Positions 22,854 through 32,069 of a DNA stretch of 33,597 nucleotides are shown one piece after another. The stretch is taken from positions 1 through 33,597 of the forward strand of contig CACEMR010000015.1 in assembly GCA_902560725.1 (NCBI GenBank). Direction: 5' to 3'. Below the pieces are notes generated by a model. It was not told the origin of the DNA. It saw only the letters and a program-made list of their open reading frames with translations, and made no database searches. The position numbers and the translations under genes were made by a program. Numbering within the stretch: the stretch's first letter is position 1; every line of letters starts with the position of its first letter. The DNA comes from an uncultured Alphaproteobacteria bacterium (GTDB lineage: Bacteria; Pseudomonadota; Alphaproteobacteria; HIMB59; GCA-002718135).

Positions 22854-25126
22854 TGGATAAAATATTTACAAAAAATATTGAACATGAAAGTGCTATTAAA
22901 CATGTAACAGGCAAAGCAATTTACACTGATGATATCGCAGAACCAAAAAACATATTACACGCTGTAATTGGATACAGTAGTTGTAGCAAAGGTATTATTA
23001 AGAAAATTAATTTTGATGAAGTTTATAAATCAGAAGGTGTTGTTGATATTATAACTGAAAAAGATATTGAAGGTATAAATGATGTTGGGCCAATCTTTAA
23101 GGGTGATAAAGTTTTTACTTCAAAATATATAGAATATTATGGTCAGCCAATTTTCGCAGTTGTAGCTAAGACCAATAATTTAGCAAAAAAAGCAGCTTTA
23201 AAAGTAAAAATTGATATTAAAAAAACAAAACCAATAATATCAATTGAAGAAGCCTTAAAGAAAAAATCATATGTTTTAAAACCCAAATATCTTAAAAGAG
23301 GAAATATTAAAGATGGATTTAAAAAATCTAAAAATATCTTAAAAGGTAAGCTATATTCAGGAGGTCAAGATCATTTCTATTTAGAAGGGCAAATTTCAAT
23401 GACTGTTCCACAAGAGGATAATAATTTTTTAGTTTATTCTTCAACACAACATCCTTCTGAAACACAACAAATTATAGGAAAGGTTTTAAATCAAAATTAT
23501 AATAGTATCCATGTAGTGGTAAGAAGAATTGGTGGTGGTTTTGGTGGTAAAGAAACGCAGTCTTTCTTATTCGCAGCAATAACAAGTATTGCAGCCAAAA
23601 AATTATCAAGACCTATTAAATTAAGAGTAGATAGAGATGATGATATGATCATGACTGGTAAAAGACATGATTTTTTATTTGATTATGAAGTTGGTTTTAA
23701 TAATGAAGGTGAAATACAAGCTCTAAAATTGATGATGGCTTCAAGGTGCGGTATATCCGCAGATTTATCAGGAGCTATAAATGATAGAGCAATATATCAT
23801 ATTGATAATGCATACTTTATTCCTAACATCGAGATTAATTCTTACAGATGTAAAACTAATACTGTTTCAAATACTGCTTTTCGAGGTTTTGGAGGTCCAC
23901 AAGGAATGTTTTGTATTGAAAATATAATAGAAAACATATCACAAAAATTAAATAAAGATTCAAGTGAAATAAGAAAAATAAATTTTTATAAAGAAAAAAG
24001 TAGAAATACAACTCATTATGGGATGAAAATTAATGATAATGTAATTGAAGATATTTTTAATAAACTCATAAAGAAATCAAACTTTAAAAAAAGAAAACTT
24101 CGGATTAAAAACTTTAATAAAAATAATAAAATTCTTAAAAAAGGAATTGCGATTACTCCAGTAAAATTTGGTATATCTTTTACAACTACTCATTTAAATC
24201 AAGGTGGGGCTTTAGTACATATCTACACTGATGGATCTATTCATTTAAATCATGGTGGAATTGAAATGGGACAAGGATTAATGACAAAACTTGCTTTAGT
24301 AGCATCAAATGAATTTGGTCTTAACTATGAAAATATAAATATTTCTTCAACAGATACAGAAAAGGTTCCAAATACATCTGCTAGTGCTGCTTCAGCTACA
24401 ACAGATATAAATGGAGCAGCTATTGTTAATGCAATTAATAAAATCAAATCTGGTCTTGATCAATTCATATATGATTATTTTAAAACAAATAGTAAAATTA
24501 GATATGAAAATAATTTTGTTTATTTTGATAAAAGAAAAATATCTTTTAAAGAGTTAATTAATACTGCTTATCTGAACAGAATACCATTATCCTCCTCTGG
24601 ATTTTACAAAACTGATAAGATTAATGTTAATACCAAAACACTACAAGGTAGACCATTTTTATATTTTACATATGGTGCTGCTGTGACAGAAGTAATTATT
24701 GATAAATTAACAGGTGAAAATAAAATTGTTCAAGTGGACATAATTCACGATGTGGGTAATTCAATTAATAGGAGAATTGATATCGGTCAAATTGAAGGAG
24801 GTTATATTCAAGGATTAGGTTGGCTTACAACTGAAGAAGTATCATGGAAATCAGATGGAATTCTTACAACTCATAGTCCTTCAACATACAAAATACCAAC
24901 TGCTAGTGAAACACCTTTTAAATTTAATGTAGAAATATATGATCGTGGATTTAATAAAGAAAAAGTTATTAATCGTTCAAAAGCTGTTGGTGAGCCTCCA
25001 TTTATGTTGGCAATTTCAAGTTTTATTGCAATAAAAGATGCTGTCTTTAATGCGAATAATAATAAAGACTCTAATAATTTAATTGCTCCAGCAACTGCAG
25101 AAAATATATTAAAAAGTTTAAATTAA
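22853..25126 (+). CDS. xdhB: Xanthine dehydrogenase large subunit (molybdopterin)
   Basis: A 757-residue molybdenum hydroxylase subunit converting hypoxanthine and xanthine to urate. Substrate and cofactor residues line up with XDH: GGGFGGKETQ (228-237, Glu234), TAFRGFGGPQG (Arg344, typical for xanthine-binding enzymes), EMGQGL, and the base catalyst Glu714 in KAVGEPPFML. Presence of the Glu/Arg pair favours xanthine over aldehyde or CO as substrate. It works as (XdhAB)2 with XdhA; XdhC downstream sulfurates and inserts the cofactor. Confidence 0.97.
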   Translation: MDKIFTKNIEHESAIKHVTGKAIYTDDIAEPKNILHAVIGYSSCSKGIIKKINFDEVYKSEGVVDIITEKDIEGINDVGPIFKGDKVFTSKYIEYYGQPIFAVVAKTNNLAKKAALKVKIDIKKTKPIISIEEALKKKSYVLKPKYLKRGNIKDGFKKSKNILKGKLYSGGQDHFYLEGQISMTVPQEDNNFLVYSSTQHPSETQQIIGKVLNQNYNSIHVVVRRIGGGFGGKETQSFLFAAITSIAAKKLSRPIKLRVDRDDDMIMTGKRHDFLFDYEVGFNNEGEIQALKLMMASRCGISADLSGAINDRAIYHIDNAYFIPNIEINSYRCKTNTVSNTAFRGFGGPQGMFCIENIIENISQKLNKDSSEIRKINFYKEKSRNTTHYGMKINDNVIEDIFNKLIKKSNFKKRKLRIKNFNKNNKILKKGIAITPVKFGISFTTTHLNQGGALVHIYTDGSIHLNHGGIEMGQGLMTKLALVASNEFGLNYENINISSTDTEKVPNTSASAASATTDINGAAIVNAINKIKSGLDQFIYDYFKTNSKIRYENNFVYFDKRKISFKELINTAYLNRIPLSSSGFYKTDKINVNTKTLQGRPFLYFTYGAAVTEVIIDKLTGENKIVQVDIIHDVGNSINRRIDIGQIEGGYIQGLGWLTTEEVSWKSDGILTTHSPSTYKIPTASETPFKFNVEIYDRGFNKEKVINRSKAVGEPPFMLAISSFIAIKDAVFNANNNKDSNNLIAPATAENILKSLN

Positions 25127-25127
25127 A

Positions 25128-25958
25128 ATGTATCTTAAAAAATTAAGCCAAAATATAAAATTTAACAATGAGATAATAAAAGGGAAAATTTTAGATGTTA
25201 AAGGATCATCACCAAATAATATAGGTGACATAATATTAATTTGTAAAGATGCTATTTTTGGAACTATCGGTGGGGGAAATTTAGAATATTTAGTAATAGA
25301 TGAAGCTAAAAAACTATTAAATAAAAAAATAAAAAATAAAATTCTAAGTATACCTCTTGGTCCAGGAATTGGACAATGTTGTGGTGGATATGTACAAATT
25401 AAACTTAGCTTTCATAAAAATTCCAAAGAAGCATTAAAAAATGAAAGTTTAAAAAAAAATAATAAACCTAATTTATATATCTTTGGATCAGGACATATTG
25501 GTCAGGCAATAATTTCTAAATTAGAAGATATAAATTTCAATACTTTCATAATTGACTCAAGAGAAGATTATTTAAATATGACTAATATTAAAGATGTAAA
25601 TTATTTACTCTCTAAAAAACCTTGGGAAGTTGTGTCTAAACTAGATGATAATTCCTATTTTATAGTTTTAACTCATAGTCATGATTTTGATTTAAAAATA
25701 TTAAATGAAGTTTTAAAAAAAAATAATACTTTCGTGGGTTTAATTGGATCTATTACAAAGAAAAAAAGGTTTTATAAAAGATTAATTACCAATGGTCATA
25801 ATAAATCAATAGTTGAGAAAATTGAATGCCCAATTGGAATAGATATTGGTAATTCAAAAGATCCAAATGAAATAGCTTTTTCTATAATAACAAGAATATT
25901 ATGTATTAAAAATAATATGAAATATTTATCAAATAATAAAGTTAAAGAAGTAATATGA
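25128..25958 (+). CDS. xdhC: Xanthine dehydrogenase accessory protein XdhC
   Basis: A 276-residue cytoplasmic chaperone that binds molybdenum cofactor, guides its sulfuration, and loads it into XdhB. Family motifs: GSSPNNIGD near residue 27, FGTIGGGNLEYLVIDEA, LGPGIGQCCGGYVQI with the conserved Cys pair, a Rossmann segment LYIFGSGHIGQAI (about 115-127), VGLIGSITKKKRF and the C-terminal CPIGIDIGNSKDPNEIA. It starts 2 bases after xdhB and overlaps guaD by four (ATGA). Confidence 0.95.
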   Translation: MYLKKLSQNIKFNNEIIKGKILDVKGSSPNNIGDIILICKDAIFGTIGGGNLEYLVIDEAKKLLNKKIKNKILSIPLGPGIGQCCGGYVQIKLSFHKNSKEALKNESLKKNNKPNLYIFGSGHIGQAIISKLEDINFNTFIIDSREDYLNMTNIKDVNYLLSKKPWEVVSKLDDNSYFIVLTHSHDFDLKILNEVLKKNNTFVGLIGSITKKKRFYKRLITNGHNKSIVEKIECPIGIDIGNSKDPNEIAFSIITRILCIKNNMKYLSNNKVKEVI

Positions 25959-26422
25959 CAAAAATAGATTTTATGAAAAGAGCTATTGATCTATCAATTC
26001 AGAATATTAAAAATAATGGAGGTCCATTTGGATGTGTAATAGTTAAAGATAATAATATTATTGCAGAAGGAGTAAATAGAGTAACATTTAACAATGATCC
26101 AACTGCACACGCAGAAATAGTAGCTATAAGAAATGCATGTAATAAGTTGAATACTTTTAACTTAGAGGGATGTGAATTATATTCTAGTTGTGAACCATGT
26201 CCTATGTGTTTAAGTGCTATATATTGGTCTCATGTAGACAAAGTATATTATGGTAATTCAAGAGATGATGCTGCGAAGATTCAATTTGATGATAAATTTA
26301 TTTATGATGAATTATTGTTAAATATGGAAGAGAGAAAAATTCCAATAAGTCAAATTTCTAGAGATGAAGCAATAAAAGCGTTTAATCTCTGGGAAAATGA
26401 AGAAAATAAAATAAAATATTAA
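25955..26422 (+). CDS. guaD: Guanine deaminase, cytidine-deaminase fold
   Basis: A 155-residue zinc deaminase converting guanine to xanthine plus ammonia, feeding xanthine dehydrogenase. Zinc site: TAHAEIVAI (His52, proton shuttle Glu54) and SSCEPCPMCLSAIYW (Cys82, Cys85). The tail segment KVYYGNSRDDAAKIQFDDKFIYDEL matches the Bacillus-type GuaD rather than tRNA adenosine deaminase TadA, which has a shorter, different C-terminus. Coupled to xdhC by ATGA and one base from puuD. Confidence 0.9.
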   Translation: MTKIDFMKRAIDLSIQNIKNNGGPFGCVIVKDNNIIAEGVNRVTFNNDPTAHAEIVAIRNACNKLNTFNLEGCELYSSCEPCPMCLSAIYWSHVDKVYYGNSRDDAAKIQFDDKFIYDELLLNMEERKIPISQISRDEAIKAFNLWENEENKIKY

Positions 26423-26423
26423 A

Positions 26424-27866
26424 ATGGAATTATTTCTAAAAATTGTCTCACCAATTCAATCATACGACTTTCAGACTTTTTCACATAATTTATTATTAAC
26501 TCTACCTGCATCAATATTAATTGGTGTAATTCTTTTTTTTGTTCTTGGTGCTTTTGTTGGTTTTAAATCAAAAGAACAAAGAATTTATATTGTTGGCGCA
26601 ACTACAATTGTTATTTCTTTTACTGCTGCATTTTATAATTTAGGAGTTCCTTTAGAGACTTTAATTTCAGTATATACTGAATGGTTACATTTAATTGTAA
26701 GATGGGTTCATATTGTTGTTGGTGTAGCCTGGATAGGTACATCATTTTATTTTAACTGGTTAGATAGCAGACTTGAGAGAGACGATCCAGATTTCAAACA
26801 TCTGGACGGTTATTTATGGTCTGTACATTCTGGTGGTTTTTATAGAATTGAAAAGTTAAAGGGCCCTCCAAAATCACTACCTAAGGTACTTCATTGGTTT
26901 AAATGGGAAGCCTACGCAACATGGATTAGCGGATTTGTACTTTTAATTTTAGTTTATTATCTAAATGCTAGTTCAATGATGTTGGGGGGAAGCGGTATAG
27001 AATTAACACCTCTTCAAGCAATAATAATTTCAATAGGTTTATTAATAGGATCATGGATTTTGTATGATTATTTATGTAAAAATGCATTAAAAAATAATGA
27101 GCAAATCTTAATTGGAATAGGTTTCTTATTGTTTGTTATCTTAAGTTATTTTTTAACTCAAATATATGGATCTAGAGCTGCATATATTCATGTAGGCGCT
27201 ATTATAGGTACTATTATGGCTGCTAATGTTTTTCGAGTAATAATTCCTGCACAAAGAAACCTTGTAACTTCAGCAGAAAATAAAGTTACTCCTAATTTAA
27301 ACCTATCTATAGAAGCAAAAAATAGATCGATTCATAATAATTACTTTACACTACCTGTTTTATTTATAATGATCAGTTCGCACTTTTCATTTACCTATGG
27401 AGCAGTAAATAATTGGTTGATACTTGCTTTTATATCAATTGCTGGAATATTAACGCGTCATTATTTTAATTTACGAAATAAAAAACAGTATAAATTTTGG
27501 ATTTTACCATCTGCAGGTTTAATAATGTTTTTTTTAATGACATTAAGTAGTTTATCTGTTTTTGAAAAAAAAGATGTAGATGCGGCTATCTCACTAGAAT
27601 TAGTTAGCTTTAATGAAGTTGAGAATATAATTAAATATAGATGTGCAACATGTCATGCTAAAAACCCGACATTTGAAGGTATAGAAGCAGCACCAAAAGG
27701 CGTAGTATATGATACAGCTCAAGATATTATAAACAATATAAAGTTGATAAAAGCACAAGCAGTTGATGCAGAGATTATGCCTCCTAATAATCTAACGGGC
27801 ATAACTAAAAATGAAAGAGAAACACTGAGAGTGTGGATTGAACAAGGAGCAAAAACTAATAATTAA
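26424..27866 (+). CDS. puuD: Membrane-bound urate oxidase with cytochrome c domain (PuuD)
   Basis: A 480-residue inner-membrane enzyme oxidising urate to 5-hydroxyisourate. The N-terminal part (about 1-375) is the urate-oxidase N domain with about eight helices and RWVHIVVGVAWIGTSFYFNWLD (about 92-113), whose histidines are typical of the family. The C-terminal periplasmic domain carries one c-heme motif CATCH (407-411) and the axial Met452 in AEIMPPNN. Electrons should pass to the respiratory chain instead of making H2O2 as in soluble uricase. Last gene of the plus-strand operon; the end overlaps the convergent glycosylase gene by 11 bases. Confidence 0.95.
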   Translation: MELFLKIVSPIQSYDFQTFSHNLLLTLPASILIGVILFFVLGAFVGFKSKEQRIYIVGATTIVISFTAAFYNLGVPLETLISVYTEWLHLIVRWVHIVVGVAWIGTSFYFNWLDSRLERDDPDFKHLDGYLWSVHSGGFYRIEKLKGPPKSLPKVLHWFKWEAYATWISGFVLLILVYYLNASSMMLGGSGIELTPLQAIIISIGLLIGSWILYDYLCKNALKNNEQILIGIGFLLFVILSYFLTQIYGSRAAYIHVGAIIGTIMAANVFRVIIPAQRNLVTSAENKVTPNLNLSIEAKNRSIHNNYFTLPVLFIMISSHFSFTYGAVNNWLILAFISIAGILTRHYFNLRNKKQYKFWILPSAGLIMFFLMTLSSLSVFEKKDVDAAISLELVSFNEVENIIKYRCATCHAKNPTFEGIEAAPKGVVYDTAQDIINNIKLIKAQAVDAEIMPPNNLTGITKNERETLRVWIEQGAKTNN

Positions 27867-28473
27867 CAGGAATTGGATCTAATGATCTCCATAAATACCA
27901 AGTAGCTTGAGAACTATAAGGGCTCCATTTTTTATTAAGGTATTTAAGTTTTCTTTCGCTTATTGGAAGTTTAAGATTATAAAGTTTTGAAATCGCTTTT
28001 AAAAAACCTAAATCACCAATAGGAAAAATATTTGAACTGCCATAACTAAACATTAAAAACATATGTATAGTCCACTTACCTACTCCTTTAATTTGAATCA
28101 AACTGTTAAAAATTTCCTCTTCAGAATATTTTTCAATATTTTTTATAAAACTTTTATTTTCAAGAAAATATTTAGAAATATTTCTTATATATAATATTTT
28201 TTGTCTCGATAGACCGCATTTTCGCAAATCATTAGTCTTAATTTTTGAAACATTAAGTGGTGTTATATTTTTTTTGATACTAAAAAATTTATTTTTAATA
28301 GAATGTGCTGCAGAAACTGAAATTTGCTGACCTATAACTGAATTAATCAATGAGTGAAAGTAATTATTATTTAGATTTAGATGTTCTTTTTTGTAAGTTT
28401 TAATTAATTTCTTCAAAACTTTATCTTTATTTGATAAATAATTTATACCTTTATTCCAATAAGAGGGCTTCAT
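27856..28473 (-). CDS. DNA-3-methyladenine glycosylase II (AlkA-like, HhH-GPD)
   Basis: A 205-residue base-excision repair enzyme removing alkylated bases. The HhH-GPD fold is clear: SLINSVIGQQISVSAAHSI (41-59), the helix-hairpin-helix IQIKGVGKWTIHMFL (127-140) and the catalytic Asp154 in FPIGDLGFLKA. It lacks an Ada-like or N-terminal AlkA domain, and no iron-sulfur cysteines are seen, so MutY/Nth are excluded. The start codon abuts that of the divergent 62-residue gene as CATATG, leaving no intergenic space. Confidence 0.9.
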   Translation of the reverse strand: MKPSYWNKGINYLSNKDKVLKKLIKTYKKEHLNLNNNYFHSLINSVIGQQISVSAAHSIKNKFFSIKKNITPLNVSKIKTNDLRKCGLSRQKILYIRNISKYFLENKSFIKNIEKYSEEEIFNSLIQIKGVGKWTIHMFLMFSYGSSNIFPIGDLGFLKAISKLYNLKLPISERKLKYLNKKWSPYSSQATWYLWRSLDPIPVNY

Positions 28474-28662
28474 ATGAGTTATTATAACAAATTTAAAAAA
28501 ATATTATCATATATAAATTTTATTTTTGGAATTTATTTATGGGCATTAATTATATATGCTTTATTAAGAGCTACAGGATTAATAAAAAGATTTGCTTTAC
28601 AAGAACATCTTTTAGGAGAGTATTTATCATTACCTATTAAATTGATTTTGAGTTTATTTTAA
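28474..28662 (+). CDS. Small membrane protein, unknown
   Basis: A 62-residue frame with one clear hydrophobic helix (about 13-33, IYLWALIIYALLR) and a second weaker one at the C-terminus (LSLPIKLILSLF). AAGAGGG lies 6 to 12 bases before the ATG, a better ribosome site than most genes here have, and the gene fits exactly between the glycosylase start and the EamA start 5 bases downstream. It is probably real and co-expressed with the transporter. No family recognised. Confidence 0.58.
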   Translation: MSYYNKFKKILSYINFIFGIYLWALIIYALLRATGLIKRFALQEHLLGEYLSLPIKLILSLF

Positions 28663-28667
28663 AATAA

Positions 28668-29561
28668 ATGATTTACTATTATTGGATAGCAATAGCAGCG
28701 GCTTTATGTTGGGCTATAGCTTCATTAATTTCTGCTGATGTAACAAGAAATTTAGGTGGTCTTGCATTTAATAGACTCAGATTATTTTTTGTCTCAATAA
28801 TGTTAATTTCATATACTTTTTTTATTGATACATGGTCTACAATTAATGCAGATTATCTAAATGTGATATTAATATCTGGAATAATAGGAATATTTATTGG
28901 AGACACTCTATTGTTTGTAGCGCTTCAAAAAATAGGCCCTAGAAGAAACAATATTTTATTTTCTTTAGCGGCTCCTTTTACAGTTATAATAAATATTATT
29001 TTTTTAAAAGAAATAGCATCTTTTATAAGTATTCTAGGATGTTTTATTGTATTCTTTGGAGTTGTAATTGCAATAGCATATGGAGACAGAAAAAATATTA
29101 ATCATAGATGGGAAACTATAGAAGGTTCTCTAAAAATTGGTATTTTTTTGGCAATTTGTGCAGCTCTTTGTCAAGCAATCGGAGTTGTTATGATGAAACC
29201 TATTTTAAATCTAGGTGCAGATCCTATTGCATCTGCTGCAATAAGAACAGCATCCTCCTGTGTTTTATTATCATTTACTTTTCTTTTAAATTTTGAAATA
29301 TTTAAAGCTAAAAGAAGTTTAAATATAAAAATAGTACTTCAATCAATACTAAGTGGATTTTTAGGTATGGCATTAGGTATGAGTTTATTATTAATTGCAT
29401 TACAAAAAGCAGATGCAGGAATAGTGGCTACTCTTTCATCAACAAGTCCAATTATGATTTTATTTTTATTATGGATATTTACAAAAAAGATTCCAAATAT
29501 AGCAGCTTGGATAGGTACTATAGTTGCAATCTTTGGAACAGGATTAATTTTTGTCTATTAA
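28668..29561 (+). CDS. EamA/DMT family transporter
   Basis: A 297-residue inner-membrane protein with ten predicted helices in two EamA repeats. Repeat 1 has [20 protein letters not shown] and [34 protein letters not shown]; repeat 2 has [24 protein letters not shown] and [33 protein letters not shown]. It belongs to the same superfamily as the 10457-11377 gene but is not a close copy. Cargo unknown. Its last 18 bases overlap the 3' end of the convergent aspS. Confidence 0.92.
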   Translation: MIYYYWIAIAAALCWAIASLISADVTRNLGGLAFNRLRLFFVSIMLISYTFFIDTWSTINADYLNVILISGIIGIFIGDTLLFVALQKIGPRRNNILFSLAAPFTVIINIIFLKEIASFISILGCFIVFFGVVIAIAYGDRKNINHRWETIEGSLKIGIFLAICAALCQAIGVVMMKPILNLGADPIASAAIRTASSCVLLSFTFLLNFEIFKAKRSLNIKIVLQSILSGFLGMALGMSLLLIALQKADAGIVATLSSTSPIMILFLLWIFTKKIPNIAAWIGTIVAIFGTGLIFVY

Positions 29562-31310
29562 TTTTATACCTAATTCTTCTAATCGTTCTTTATCCATACT
29601 TGCAGGTGCGTCCATCATCAAATCCATAGCTTGTTGATTCATTGGAAAAGCTATAACTTCTCTTATATTAGGTTCATTCGCAAGTAACATTACTATTCTG
29701 TCTATACCCGGAGCACTACCTCCATGAGGAGGGGCACCAAATTTTAAAGCATTCAACATTCCTGAAAATTTATCTTCAAGTATTTTTTTGCTATAACCAG
29801 CAATTTCAAATGCTTTATACATAATCTCAGGTTTATGATTTCTAATGGCACCTGACGATAATTCAACACCGTTACAAACAATATCATATTGAAAAGCCTT
29901 TATTTCTAAGGGATCTTTTTTTTCTAATGCTTCCATTTCGCCTTGTGGCATAGAAAAAGGATTATGACTAAACTGAATTTTGTTAGTTTTTTCATCTATC
30001 TCAAACATTGGAAAATCTACTATCCAACAAAATTCAAATGAGTCTTTTTTTAACAAACCTAGATCGTTACAAATTTTATCTCTAACAATTCCAGAAAAAG
30101 TTTGAGCTTCTTTTAATTTATCACATATAAAAAAAATTGAGTCATTATTTTGTAGTTTAAGCATCGATAATTGATTTTCATTTAAGTTTTTAGCTATGGG
30201 TCCCTTAAAATCATTCTCAATAAAAGAAATATATCCTAAACCAGCTGCTCCTTCATCTCTTGCCCAATTATTAAGTTTATCAAAAAAACTTCTTGGTTGA
30301 TTGGCCGTATCATTTACAATAATACCCTTAACTACAGAATTTTTTTCTATTTGATTACTAAAGATTTTAAAATTAGATCCCTTAAATACATCTGTATAAT
30401 CAGAAATTAATAAAGGATTTCTTAAATCTGGTTTATCAGTTCCATATTTTTCCATTGATTCATTATAGGGTATTCTTTTAAAAGGATAATTGCTTACTTT
30501 TATTTCTTGATTTTTTTTATTTTCATCAAATATTTCAAATAAAACTGGTTCAATTGCATCAAAAACATCATCTTGAGTTACAAAACTCATTTCGAAATCT
30601 AATTGATAAAATTCACCAGGAGATCTATCAGCTCTACTATCTTCATCTCTAAAACAAGGTGCAATTTGAAAATATTTATCAAATCCGGAGATCATTAATA
30701 ATTGTTTAAATTGTTGAGGAGCTTGTGGAAGGGCATAAAATTTACCTTGATGAATTCGTGAAGGAACTAAATAATCTCTTGCTCCTTCAGGTGAGGAAGA
30801 AGTTAAAATAGGTGTTTGAAATTCAACAAAACCTCTTTCGTTCATTTTTGTTCTTATATCCGATATAATTTTATTTCTAAGTAAGATATTTTTATGAAGC
30901 TTGTTTCTTCTAAGGTCTAAAAAACGATATTTTAATCTTATTTCTTCTCCATATTCAATATCAGAATTAACTGGTAATGGAAGAACACTTGATTTTGATA
31001 ATAATTCATAGTCTTCAATTTGAATCTCAATTTCACCAGTTTTTAGATTTATATTTTTAGTCTCTTCAGATCTTTTAACAACATTGCCTGAAATTTTTAT
31101 AACACTTTCATTTGTTAAATTACTAATTTCAGAAAATAGACTGTGCTGACCATCAATAACACATTGCGTAACTCCATAATTATCCCTTAAATCAATAAAT
31201 AACAAATTACCATGATCTCTAATTGTATCCACCCATCCACATAAAATCACTTTATCATTTAAATTTGAAATAGATAAATCAGAACAGAAATGAGAGCGAT
31301 ATTTATTCAT
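29544..31310 (-). CDS. aspS: Aspartyl-tRNA synthetase
   Basis: A 588-residue class II synthetase charging tRNA-Asp (possibly also tRNA-Asn, if the non-discriminating form). It opens with the OB anticodon-binding domain ([23 protein letters not shown]), then motif 1, motif 2 [24 protein letters not shown], the bacterial GAD insertion (about 280-410), and motif 3 [18 protein letters not shown]. The length is normal for the bacterial type. It lies 11 bases downstream of the Hda homolog on the same strand. Whether gatCAB is present elsewhere would decide tRNA-Asn mischarging. Confidence 0.97.
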   Translation of the reverse strand: MNKYRSHFCSDLSISNLNDKVILCGWVDTIRDHGNLLFIDLRDNYGVTQCVIDGQHSLFSEISNLTNESVIKISGNVVKRSEETKNINLKTGEIEIQIEDYELLSKSSVLPLPVNSDIEYGEEIRLKYRFLDLRRNKLHKNILLRNKIISDIRTKMNERGFVEFQTPILTSSSPEGARDYLVPSRIHQGKFYALPQAPQQFKQLLMISGFDKYFQIAPCFRDEDSRADRSPGEFYQLDFEMSFVTQDDVFDAIEPVLFEIFDENKKNQEIKVSNYPFKRIPYNESMEKYGTDKPDLRNPLLISDYTDVFKGSNFKIFSNQIEKNSVVKGIIVNDTANQPRSFFDKLNNWARDEGAAGLGYISFIENDFKGPIAKNLNENQLSMLKLQNNDSIFFICDKLKEAQTFSGIVRDKICNDLGLLKKDSFEFCWIVDFPMFEIDEKTNKIQFSHNPFSMPQGEMEALEKKDPLEIKAFQYDIVCNGVELSSGAIRNHKPEIMYKAFEIAGYSKKILEDKFSGMLNALKFGAPPHGGSAPGIDRIVMLLANEPNIREVIAFPMNQQAMDLMMDAPASMDKERLEELGIKLIDKN

Positions 31311-31321
31311 AAAAAAGATCT

Positions 31322-31951
31322 CTACAATATTTCTTTAATTAATGGTATTGTTAATTGTCTTTTTTTTTCTATCGATAAAGTATCTAATTTTTTTACAAGA
31401 TAATACATATCCTCATATGATCTATTTGCAGTTTTTAAAATAAATTGAAATATTTCATTAGAATTTATTATGAATTGTTTTTCTATAAATAGTTTGGTCA
31501 GTACATGAATTAACATATCATCATCCGGATTATTGATCTTAGAATAAGTAAATGTTTTTAATCTTGAAGTTAAATCGTTCAAAGAAAAATTTATTTCATT
31601 AATTTCATAATGAGATGTAATTAAAACTTTTAGATTATTAGAATTGTAATGATTTAACATATGAAACAGTTCTTCCTGATTTAATAAATTATTAATGTTA
31701 TCAATTAAAAGATTTTTTTTATTATTTATTATATAATTAAAATTATTTTCATAAATAATTCCTTTATTAATTTTTAACCAAATATTTGAAAGAATAGACT
31801 TCCCAGATTTTTTGGGACCTTTTAAATATATATTTAAATTATTTGAACTATTAATTAAATTATATGCATCTATATTAGTCTTATTAACATAAAAATCTAA
31901 ATTACTATTGTTATTAGAAAAATCAAAATTAAATATTTTTACATTTAATAT
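31322..31951 (-). CDS. hda: Hda-like DnaA-family ATPase, no conventional start codon
   Basis: The minus-strand frame is open from 31960 to the TAA at 31322. Read from an ATA at 31951 it gives 209 residues that look like a complete Hda homolog (regulatory inactivator of DnaA): FNFDFSNNN then [16 protein letters not shown] at the N-terminus, Walker A GPKKSGKS (45-52), a Walker B-like [19 protein letters not shown], sensor 1 VLITSHYE and an arginine-finger LTSRLKTF. No ATG, GTG or TTG occurs in frame before the Walker A. The first in-frame ATG is at 31660, which would remove the whole nucleotide-binding half. Upstream, ATG TTG AAA AAA TAG (31975-31961) is in frame but interrupted. True start uncertain: ATA, frameshift or sequence error. 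Confidence 0.7.
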   Translation of the reverse strand: MLNVKIFNFDFSNNNSNLDFYVNKTNIDAYNLINSSNNLNIYLKGPKKSGKSILSNIWLKINKGIIYENNFNYIINNKKNLLIDNINNLLNQEELFHMLNHYNSNNLKVLITSHYEINEINFSLNDLTSRLKTFTYSKINNPDDDMLIHVLTKLFIEKQFIINSNEIFQFILKTANRSYEDMYYLVKKLDTLSIEKKRQLTIPLIKEIL

Positions 31952-32069
31952 TGCTTGTTTCTATTTTTTCAACATTATCAAAGCTAAAAATATTTGCAAT
32001 TAAACCCTCATATGTTTTCAGTTCTTTTTTAATAAAAATAAGTGATAGAAAATCATTATTTTCAATCAT
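31929..32069 (-). CDS. 46-residue ORF coupled between lptF-like and hda
   Basis: ATG at 32069 overlaps the stop of the lptF-like gene as ATGA; the frame ends with TAA at 31929, overlapping the open hda frame by about 30 bases. The peptide is soluble, with a helical YEGLIANIFSFDNVEKIE segment and no membrane helix. No family recognised. The frame is also open for about 12 codons upstream of the ATG. A one-base contraction in the A5 run near its end (31936-31940) would fuse it to the hda frame, so it may be an N-terminal extension split by a frameshift. Confidence 0.45.
   Translation of the reverse strand: MIENNDFLSLIFIKKELKTYEGLIANIFSFDNVEKIETSNIKCKNI

Noticed and set aside
22853-25126. XdhB as aldehyde oxidase or CO dehydrogenase large subunit
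   Set aside because: The Glu234/Arg344 pair and the surrounding uric-acid pathway genes favour xanthine; the CO dehydrogenase active-site loop was not seen.
13556-27866. Recent horizontal transfer of the purine island
   Set aside because: Base composition, codon choice and overlap style match the flanks; no integrase, tRNA, direct-repeat ends or insertion sequences were seen. Older transfer cannot be excluded without a phylogeny.
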